DNA of 64,000 bases from Elmis aenea. Its lineage: Eukaryota; Arthropoda; Insecta; Coleoptera; Elmidae. Positions 56,666-64,000 of the stretch are shown here, one piece after another. Below the pieces are notes generated by a model that was given only the letters and a program-made list of their open reading frames with translations, was not told the DNA's origin and searched no databases. Location of the stretch: the NCBI GenBank assembly GCA_947652605.1, contig OX393577.1, forward strand, positions 48,893,494 to 48,957,493. Direction: 5' to 3'. Positions within the stretch are counted from its first letter, which is position 1, and the number at the start of each line of letters is the position of its first letter. A program made the position numbers and the translations under genes.

Positions 56666-56946
56666 GACAAATTTTGTCTCACTTTTTTTTCCTCCCAGGC
56701 CGCGTGAGACGCGGTATATCTCTCACGTTATTTTTATTTCCGAGCCAAGGGAGACAGCAGTGGTCTCGCACATCTATAAGAGAATCATGTAGTCTTAATT
56801 ATATTGGCCTGTAGGTTCAGGTACTCCTTTTGGCCTGTGATTTTATATTATGAACAAGAAATTAATTAAACAAAACATGTGTTTAAATACGTTTGGCCCT
56901 AGAGATCTTCTTTTTGGTTAACATTGCGACACTTAACGTGTTTTAA

Positions 56947-57393
56947 CCCTTTCGGCCCCATAGGGACATATAGACCCCATACTGAAATACGCCCACAGAG
57001 CCTTCTACGTCCCGTTTTACATGGGAATGTGCTTTTAAGGGGTTTTTCAACTGTTGGTGACGTATTTAAAACGTTTTTGTGCCTGGGATACATGTGTCCC
57101 AGAGGGGTTTTTGAGTGGGTTATTTATATCCCAATGGTTGTGCCCGCTGCGCTCAACAGAAAAAAAAAACGCAGAGCCACAACAATTTGCGCAATGTGTG
57201 ATGTGGGATTATGCAAATTTTGTTTTCTCCCTTATCATACTTCTTAATTAATTAAGTAATTACTTACAATTTACCTACTGTATTTGTTTTTTTCAATAAA
57301 TTACTTTCATTTTGTAATACACAAAACCTTTATTTATTTTCCCATTGGGACATATATATCCCAGTTAAAAAAAAGGAAATGGGTCCGAAAGGG
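56947..57393 (+). mobile_element. piggyBac-type MITE with Cys-rich transposase tail
   Basis: The ends are CCCTTTCGGCCCC and GGGTCCGAAAGGG, flanked by TTAA at 56943-56946 and 57394-57397. Palindromic words of the type GGGACATATA/TATATCCC occur near both ends. 57158-57246 encodes RKKKRRATTICAMCDVGLCK and CFLPYHT, the C-terminal zinc domain of a piggyBac transposase. At 447 bp only this tail remains. It lies in intron 3 of the protease homologue. Confidence 0.9.
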
Positions 57394-57690
57394 TTAAAAA
57401 CACTTATTTTTTATATTTTCTTTTTTATTTAGTAAACTTACCAAAATAAACTTTGTTCGCCTTCGCCATTATTAAATACTCTTGAGAACGAAAAAAAATA
57501 CAACCGGCTTTCACGAGTAAATAATATACACTAATTTCGTTCTTTTTTAAAGAGAGAAGTCGGTTTTAAATAATGCCGACTCAGGAGTCGGAAGTCTGTT
57601 CTTTTTCCGCCGACTCCCCATCCCTGGTCGCAAGTGAAAAAAAGTTGCGTACCACTAATGTAAACAATAATGTTTTAATACCTGTTTTAG

Positions 57691-57865
57691 TGACAAAAAA
57701 GAGCAGACAATCGCTGATGATTTGTTGGTCAAATATGGTGATTTTAAAAACTCCACTAGTATACTGTTCCATGTTTTAAAAATAAAAAGTTTACACATCC
57801 ATGATGGTTGTTATAACCAAGAAGACAAACACTACAAGCCAAAATACGACATAGGACTAGTTCAG
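57691..57865 (+). CDS. Protease homologue exon 4: catalytic Asp region
   Basis: The acceptor CTGTTTTAG ends at 57690 and a GTATTT donor follows at 57866. Starting with the T that completes the split Asp codon, it reads DDKKEQTIADDLLVKYGDF, then ILFHVLKIKSLHIHDG, and ends HYKPKYDIGLVQ. The YDIGLV block is the conserved Asp motif (DIALI/DIALV type) of S1 proteases and is preserved. The preceding HIHDGCY matches the usual H-P-x-Y approach. Exits in phase 0. Confidence 0.82.
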
Positions 57866-58355
57866 GTATTTTTTACAGTGTAATTTTTTATAATTTTTTT
57901 AACAAACAACTTAATCCCATTAGATCGTATTGTAACGCCTACTGGCGATGCAACCTTGCGGGACTGACGGTGTGAATGGTGGCCACTTCAAAGTTCTATC
58001 TCCAACTGACTGACTGTCCGTAGAACGCCCATTTATATACACTTGAGCGTTCGCGAACACTCTAGGTGTGAATCGAATAGTCTGGTAAATTTAACGCAGT
58101 TTTACTTCGAGATCGTTGCAGTGGTCATTAATACCGTCAGCTCCGTAGGGTTGCATATCCTTATACCTACTCTTTTGCTTTTTTTATTTAACATGCATAT
58201 TAGCAACATTTTTAAATTTAAACCTAAACCGTAGCTGTTTCAATAACTTTGATCCCTATGTTAGAATTCCGCGTCAACCATCCTAAACCAAACCATACAA
58301 CTTAATAATTAATGTGCACACAGTATAACAAATATTCGTTTTTATGTGTCCACAG

Positions 58356-58475
58356 ACCATTCAACAATTTATATATGGTCCAGATGTTCGTCCGGCCAAA
58401 ATTACCAGAGATACGTGGTTCAGCGTACCATTGTCAGGCAAGACGAAGCTATTATCCTCACTTAACTCCAAATAC
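58356..58475 (+). CDS. Protease homologue exon 5
   Basis: Bounded by TCCACAG and GTAAGT, exactly 40 codons in phase 0. It reads TIQQFIYGPDVRPAKITRDT then WFSVPLSGKTKLLSSLNSKY. FxYGPxVxPAKI corresponds to the F-x-x-x-V-x-P-I-x-L-P segment after the Asp motif in S1 proteases. The next exon should hold the GWG and GDSGG regions; I could not find it before 64000. Confidence 0.78.
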
Positions 58476-59463
58476 GTAAGTTTAATATATTTTTGCCATA
58501 TAAAACAAAAAACAAATTGGCACTAGTAGTAGAGAATTTGAAAGAACGCGGTCTGGCATAAAAAAAATTGTTTAACAGGCTAAAAATTACTTATTTTTCT
58601 ACAAGAGTTGCAGAATTTGTTATTATTAAAAAAACTACTAAGAATTACATTTTTTTTAAAATTACGTTAATGAGAAGTTTATGTGTGAAATAGTGTCGCG
58701 GTAAATTATGGAGTTCTCCAACCGTCCCAGCAAATACTCCAGAACTTGCTCAATAAATGAGACACTCATTTTGCATAAATATGTTTATTAACAGCAAACA
58801 CTGAAATACACGTATATTCAATATAATGCTCACAGAGCACGGGGCGCAACTCAAATAGTTGCCAAACGCAACTCAAACAGTTGCTAAACGCAGCCCAAAC
58901 AGTTGCCAAACGCAACTTAACAATTTGGTTCGATTTTAACAGTTGAACAAACGAACTAACAAAAACTCACTTCCAAAGGCCCTTCGGGGGCCGTTGGAAG
59001 TGCAAGTCCAACCCCCCCGCAGATCCGGCGTCTGACAAGTCCTCGTTTTATCTAAAGTTTTTGCAAAACCACCACCACGTCGATCTCCCTCGCGACCGTT
59101 ACAATACCCGGGTGGTACATTACGCCCAAAGCATAGGAAAGTCCAATGACATTAATAAAGACCTCTACACTTTGAATACAATAGCACGTACTTCCTTCTT
59201 AGCTTGCTGGCCGAGCTTAGCACTCTTAAGAGGTTATTTATTAGTCCAATTCCGCCCGACATCTCCAATACAAAATACCGACATGCACTTGACCTGACGA
59301 GTTTGAAAATAATTTAGCAAAAGTAAAGCTGTGACAATAGCACATCATCCAAATGGCCGCCTCGACTCTTCTAACAGACCGCTACCCTTATCACAAAATT
59401 TTTGATCCCTTTCTCATAAAGATGCGGCTTTATTTAAACCCACCCCAATGGAAAGTGCTCACA
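58476..59463. other. Start of intron 5 or 3' region, with a 22-bp minisatellite
   Basis: 58846-58925 holds three full and one partial 22-bp unit (GCAACTCAAACAGTTGCTAAAC type), each with its own GCAACT/AGTTGC inverted pair. 58971-59003 is a hairpin (CACTTCCAA and TTGGAAGTG). 59061-59297 has a 78-codon ORF with no recognised match. The region might be a retroelement terminus. Confidence 0.4.
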
Positions 59464-60143
59464 AGGGAGGGTCACGAAACGTTGTCGCTATAATTTGATT
59501 GAGGCTGTGTTTATTGCATCAAAAACATCAAAACTAAATGTTTTCCAGAGTTATACGTGCCACTGGCCATTACCTTCGGAAAAATAGGGAAAAACTGAAA
59601 AATCAGTATAAAAAGGTCAGACAAAATCGTAATACTCCTATTTACCAATGCGCTCATTCTTTGCAAGTAAAATAGTGCAAAGTTTTTGAAAAAATCTTGA
59701 ACGGTTCCGGAGAACAACGTCAAAAACGAAACCCCTGTATAAGCGCTATGTATTTAGTAGTTGTCGTATATCTGTATTACTATATCTATGCGACTTGCAT
59801 AGGCGTTTAACATAGGGAAAACCGTTTTTACATAGGCCTCGGTCTTTTGCGTTTTTCTCCGGAACCGTTTAAGGTTTTTTTATAAATTTTGCACTATTTT
59901 ATTTGCAAAGGATGCGCGCATTGGTAAATAGAAAAATTTAGATTTTGTCTCTAACAGTTTCAGGGCCAACGCCATCTCAAAAATTACTTTTATCATTCAG
60001 CTTTTCAGTTTTTTTTTTCCTATTTTTCCGAAGAAAATGGCCAGTGGCACGTATAACTCTGAAAAACATTTAGTTTTAATGTGTTTGATGCAATAAACAC
60101 AGCCTTAATCAAATTCTAGCGACAACGTATCGTGACCTTCCCT
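59464..60143. repeat. Foldback repeat, about 270-bp arms
   Basis: AGGGAGGGTCACGAAACG on the left pairs with CGTATCGTGACCTTCCCT on the right, and pairing continues through GTGTTTATTGCATCAAA and TTTGATGCAATAAACAC and the AGTTATACGTGCCACTGGCC segment. The loop lies around 59750-59860. Confidence 0.75.
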
Positions 60144-60204
60144 GGTCAGTTCTTAAAACGGCATTATATAGGTTAAGAACTTTATTCCTTCATTTGGTAA
60201 TTCT

Positions 60205-60690
60205 CTCAAATTTTACTAGTAATTAGATCGTAACCCGGCGCCTTTTTAGTGTTTAGATATCGAGCGATAACATATCTCACTTCTGCTATTTTTATAGTAG
60301 GGGGTGAGTAAGAGTAAGTTAGCAGGAAGAAGTAAGAAAAATATGGATTTCGGCCTCTTAGTGTTCTGTTATTCCCCTGGTACATGGCATGAAGACTTAA
60401 TATAGGTGTTCTGCAAAAACTCCAGCTTTTTCGGCATCGCTTCGAGCCCAACTATTTTCACTATTTCTGATTGGGTTTACAGCTTGAGTTTTAAGTTTTA
60501 GGTACTTTGTGGCCTTCCATAAAAAGTACGTTGCTTTTGTTGCTGTAAGATTTTTTAGATGCTGCTAAATCTGTTCGTTCCGGTCGTTATCCCGAAGCTG
60601 TTTGAGTAAATAGTTGCGCGATTTAAATTGGTTTAATTTTCCGGTGACCTCGTATTCTGCCAGATTCCTTTCAGTCTTCTTTCCTTAAAA
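60205..60690 (-). pseudogene. Jockey-clade LINE ORF2 fragment
   Basis: Read right to left: KLNQFKSRNYLLKQL, TATKATYFLWKATKYLKLKT, VNPIRNS-SW, an ARSDAEKAGVFAEHLY block, and, after a frameshift, IAEVRYVIARYLNTKKAPGY then DLITSKI. This is the stretch between endonuclease and reverse transcriptase plus the first RT motif (KKAPGxD) of jockey-type elements. Truncated at both sides. Confidence 0.82.
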
Positions 60691-60700
60691 ATGGTCATCT

Positions 60701-61379
60701 TGGTGTGGTTTGGTTTGGGAGCCAATTGATGTCGCCTTTTCTCGAAATTAAACGACAAAGAATTTTGGTGCGCAATAAAGCTGCTCTTGTTTCGTCATTT
60801 GTATGCATGTGGTACCATCTTGTACGCTATATTCATATTCTCCAGCTCACGCTATAAAAAGTTGGTCTACATGTCTCTATAGTGTACTCCATTGGCCGAA
60901 ACAGCCCTTCCAGCATCGTTTTCGAAAAAGCGCAGTTCAGTTCACCGTCCGACCTAAATTGGTGTGGTTTGGTTTGGGAGCCAATTGATGTCGCCTTTTC
61001 TCGAAATTAAACGACAAAGAATTTTGGTGCGCAATAAAGCTGCTCTTGTTTCGTCATTTGTATGCATGTGGTACCATCTTGTACGCTATATTCATATTCT
61101 CCAGCTCACGCTATAAAAAGTTGGTCTACATGTCTCTATAGTGTACTCCATTGGCCGAAACAGCCCTTCCAGCATCGTTTTCGAAAAAGCGCAGTTCAGT
61201 TCACCGTCCGACCTAAATCCGCACCAAACTGTCACACATTCCTGATATATCGGCCTCTTCTGATACACAAGAGGGTTTCCGAACAATCAGCGTTGCCTCA
61301 AGGTTTTCCAGAACCCTATCCACAAATGTTCGTCGCAACGAATGGTCAGTGCGCTTGGTATCTTGTGTCACCTTACTAA
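60701..61379 (-). pseudogene. mariner-type transposase fragment with a 259-bp tandem duplication
   Basis: On the - strand, TLIVRKPSCVSEEADIS then FFENDAGRAVSANGVHYRDM can be read with stops and shifts (about 61330-61130), followed by TRAALLRTKILCRLISRKGD and INWLP to about 60960. This is the mariner core around the second catalytic Asp and the ISRxGDxNWPP block. A 259-bp part is present twice in direct tandem (60701-60959 and 60960-61218) with no visible difference over most of its length. Confidence 0.75.
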
Positions 61380-63070
61380 ACTAACTTAGCTAACTAGATA
61401 GTATTGAGAAATTTGGGTATTTTCCAATTTTTTGAGTTATTTATAAATACAGATATAGCAAGTGATATTTCATTAAAAAGAGAGAAAAAACATTAAACTA
61501 TTCCAAAGCCAACTTGATGGCACAGAGGAAAAAATGAAATTACATGTAGTATCTCAAAAAGAAAGTGAAAAAAATCTAGAATAATAGTTACATTCTACAT
61601 AAAAAAGTAACTCAACAAAATACAAGTAAAACAAATCCATTTGATTAGGACAAAAAAAGTTATGAGAGATGAAAGAAATTCAACATTTTCTCATTTTTTG
61701 CTATAACTTTTGAAGTACGATAAGTTTTGCATTTTTAAAAATACCGAAATTGTATCTCCTCTCATACTTATAATAATATATAAATAATTGATCCAATTTA
61801 AGCAAACCTGTATCTCTTATAATAAGCGAAATCCCCATGCTAAAAATGTTATCTGCGATCTGGGACACCCTTACTATAAAAAATACAGGTTTGCTTAAAT
61901 TAGATGAATCATACCCGAGTATGAAAGGAGCTACAAGTACAAAATTCCTCGTTCTCCAGCAGTTACAGCAAAAAATATGAACATGTTGAATGCGATTTTT
62001 CTCTCGTAACTTTTTCGTCTTTGTACTTTCTTAAGAATGTAGAATGTGACTGTTTATTTCTTACGGACCGCGAAGTTGTCTATGGGATAGTTAAATGATC
62101 TTTTTTTGCCTCTTTTTATTGAAACAATTACTTGCTATATCATTTTTATAAATAAGTCACAAAATCAAGAAAAATGGTGTTTTAATAATCACTTATTAAG
62201 CTATTAAAAAAGAACAAAAAACAACTAATTAAACGTCAAATAACAGTAACCATTTGTCTGTGGTATCATTTATTAGAATGTTACAGTAGGCACTGTTGTG
62301 TAATTTGATAGTCTTTGTAGCAAATTTGTTATTATATAATTATGGGCCAATTTATATCTAATGAAAAATTGTACATGTTAAGATGCTTCATTCTTTATAA
62401 TAGAAAAAGTGTAAAAACAGATCATTCTAATTCTTCGTTGATTACTTTTGGATTTATGGTTAGTTTCTCGAAGAAACCATATTCTTTTAAATTTATTTTC
62501 AAATTTCTGTAATTACGCGCACTTCGTTACCTTCTCTCGGGATACAGCTTCAAGTATATTCGCTCAGCTCTACACAGTTTGCATGGCAAAGAATGTAACA
62601 TGACAACATGTCAAATTTATCGTTATTTTTAAATGTAGCCATAATTATAAAAATTACTACAAAGACTATCGAATTACACAACAATACGATAAAATTCTAT
62701 TAAATAATATCACAGACAATATTGATACTGTCATTTAACATTTAGTTAGTTGTTTTTTGTTTTTATTTTCATAAATAGCTTGATAAGTGATTGGTAAAAT
62801 ACGATTTTTCTTGATTTTGTGAGATTAATAAAAGTAGATAAAGCCAGTAATATCTCATTAAAAAGAGGGGAAAAGCACATTTAACTGTTTTATAGACAAC
62901 TTCGCGGCCCATACCAAAAAATTAAGTAGGGGTAATATCTCGATAATGGTAAGTGATTAAAAAAAAATCCAAAATATCAGGAACAATAACTATTTAAAAG
63001 AAGCTTGAGAAAGCACTAATAAAATTGATTTAATGATTAAGACAATATTTTTAGCTATAACATCTGAAGC
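61380..63070. repeat. Stretch of nested inverted repeats
   Basis: 62066-62340 (ACCGCGAAGTTGTCTAT, then TTACTTGCTATATCA and GACAAAGACTATC-like words) is the inverted complement of 62640-62909. A smaller pair, AATTTAAGCAAACCTGTAT at 61797 and ATACAGGTTTGCTTAAATT at 61884, forms a second hairpin. 61860-61875 holds a GGGACACCCTTA end. No ORF. Confidence 0.55.
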
Positions 63071-63073
63071 AAG

Positions 63074-63674
63074 GGCGGATCCAGCCCTCCATCTTAGGGG
63101 GGTAATTAAAAATTTTAGTGGGCCCTTGCCAATTGGCCTCCGCTGAATTTTTTTTTCCTCTTAACTTTAATCAGCAATGATAATTGTTTCGCTTTGCCCC
63201 TTAATAATTGTAATTATCAATCTTTTAAATAAAAACAGGCCAATGGCTAAAAGTATACGGGAAGTGTAGAATAATTATGACTATTTTTGTAATTTACAGT
63301 TTTAATTTAGGCAACATTGAACTAAAACTAATTTTATTAAAACAAGAAGTACTTTATTTAATTGTATACGATAGTAAATAACTGGTTCGGCTTTTTAAAA
63401 ATTATACAATAAAATTAAAATTTTTACATTTGGCTCCAAATGTATTTATTATAATGTCTATGTTGACATCTATATTTCTATGAATATGCCATAAAGCCAA
63501 TCCCGTTAAACGTTCTTGTGTTATATTAGATCGTAACCACTCTTTTAACCTTTTTAAAGCCGAAAAACTCCTTTCTGCTGAGGCAACGCTAACAGAAAGA
63601 GTGCATAAAATTTGCAAAATGATTTTAAAAGTGGGGTATATTTCGGCGTTACATTTTTCATACAGTGTGTCCAA
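63074..63674 (-). pseudogene. hAT transposase C-terminal dimerisation domain
   Basis: The ORF 63402-63674 reads FKIILQILCTLSVSVASAER then SFSALKRLKEWLRSNITQER and LTGLALWHIHRN. SVASAERSFSALKRIK...RSTMxxxRLxxLALLxIH is the signature of the C-terminal dimerisation region of ZMYM/TTF-type hAT transposases. The sequence beyond, 63074-63140 (CAAGGGCGGATCCAGCCCT), looks like the element's terminus. The N-terminal side is cut at 63665 by a TACAGTGTGTCCAAAAG-type repeat. Confidence 0.85.
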
Positions 63675-63893
63675 AAGTTATGGAATATGCTATATATCTC
63701 AGTAAATATCTACTTTAGAGAAAAAAAAATTAAATGAAAGTTGTTTGGTACTTACTTTTCCACTATAAGACAAAATTTAATTTTTTTTTCGAATAACAAG
63801 AGCGCAATAAAAAACAATTGAATTTTATTAAATGACAAGATACCCCTACTTATTTGATAGATTTTTTTCTCTTTTCAATGATGGGGTCACCTT

Positions 63894-64000
63894 AAAAATG
63901 AAGTTTATGCTAAGAGGCCGGAGAATATCGAAAATTTAAAAGATCGTATTAGAGAACAGATGAGGTCTATTACACCTGAAATGGTTGGGAATGGTATTAA
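63894..64000 (+). pseudogene. mariner-type transposase C-terminal fragment, runs off window
   Basis: Reads KNEVYAKRPENIENLKDRI then REQMRSITPEMVGNGI, the usual mariner sequence after the last catalytic Asp (K-x-VYxxRPxxIxxLKxRI...I-xPEM). It continues past 64000. Upstream DNA to 63675 is AT-rich with TACAG-type ends. Confidence 0.8.

Larger units (their letters stand above)
33408..58475 (+). other. Gene span: secreted serine protease homologue (incomplete 3')
   Basis: Gene model of five exons joined by GT-AG introns whose phases all agree: 33408-33459 (phase 1 exit), 53987-54324 (phase 0), 54393-54493 (phase 2), 57691-57865 (phase 0) and 58356-58475 (phase 0). The joined product so far is about 262 residues: signal peptide, Pro/Thr-rich mucin-like linker, then the N-terminal two thirds of an S1 (chymotrypsin-fold) domain. 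It should be secreted. The catalytic His is missing while the Asp motif remains; the exon with the active Ser (GDSGG region) is not found in the window. Such non-catalytic homologues act in insects as cofactors in immunity, digestion or egg-coat cascades; which applies here is unknown. Introns 1 and 3 are swollen by transposons. Confidence 0.7.

Noticed and set aside
60803..61379. Two + strand ORFs sharing the same 50-residue product
   Set aside because: They are antisense shadows of a mariner transposase fragment duplicated in tandem; the - strand shows the mariner motifs.

Overview
This looks like a stretch of an AT-rich, transposon-saturated insect nuclear genome. Supporting this are spliced Pol II genes, jockey-type LINEs, piggyBac, hAT, P-like, pogo/mariner and Harbinger-type DNA elements, and very many copies of short repeats ending in TACAGGGTGT. 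A beetle or a similar TE-rich insect is my guess, but nothing in the window fixes the order. I see no bacterial operons, rRNA, tRNA or CRISPR array.

Only one host gene is well supported. It is a secreted trypsin-like serine protease homologue on the + strand, built from five phase-compatible exons: 33408-33459 (signal peptide), 53987-54324 (Pro/Thr-rich linker), 54393-54493, 57691-57865 and 58356-58475. It is not finished by the window end. The catalytic His region is replaced by a Cys-rich sequence while the Asp motif is kept, so it is probably a non-catalytic homologue. Its first intron is about 20.5 kb and is filled with mobile elements. An ankyrin-repeat pseudogene lies at 3846-4676.

Layout. 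1-2.3 kb: broken gag-pro of a Ty3/gypsy-like element (- strand). 3.1-4.7 kb: LINE reverse transcriptase relic, then ankyrin relic. 5.2-7.1 kb: a large dispersed repeat carrying a 5'-truncated jockey insertion (12-bp target duplication) and a hAT MITE. 7.3-12.4 kb: a multi-level nest (foldback element > hAT > second foldback copy > piggyBac, plus a separate hAT MITE in the outer foldback), with target-site duplications at each level. 12.7-15.9 kb: a P-element-like transposon with a THAP-domain relic and two tandem TTAA elements inside it. 16-32 kb: more copies of the dispersed repeat, foldbacks, a piggyBac element (17.7-19.2), a Harbinger-like MITE (20.6), LINE 3' ends, a 1.5-kb foldback (24.9-26.4) and a jockey ORF1. 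33.4-58.5 kb: the protease-homologue gene, whose introns hold a 165-bp tandem array (33.8-35.2), foldbacks, a pogo-like element (39.2-40.1), a nearly intact 3-kb DNA transposon of uncertain superfamily (41.3-44.3), several hAT elements, a three-level hAT nest (49.5-53.9) and a piggyBac MITE (56.9-57.4). 58.8-64 kb: minisatellite, foldbacks, jockey ORF2, mariner and hAT relics.

Apart from the protease homologue, nearly everything is explained by layered transposition. The most unusual items are the nests, which give a relative insertion order; the 41.3-44.3 kb transposon with a spliced transposase broken by a single homopolymer shift; two TTAA elements in tandem sharing one TTAA; and distinct short palindromes just inside the ends of most piggyBac-type elements.
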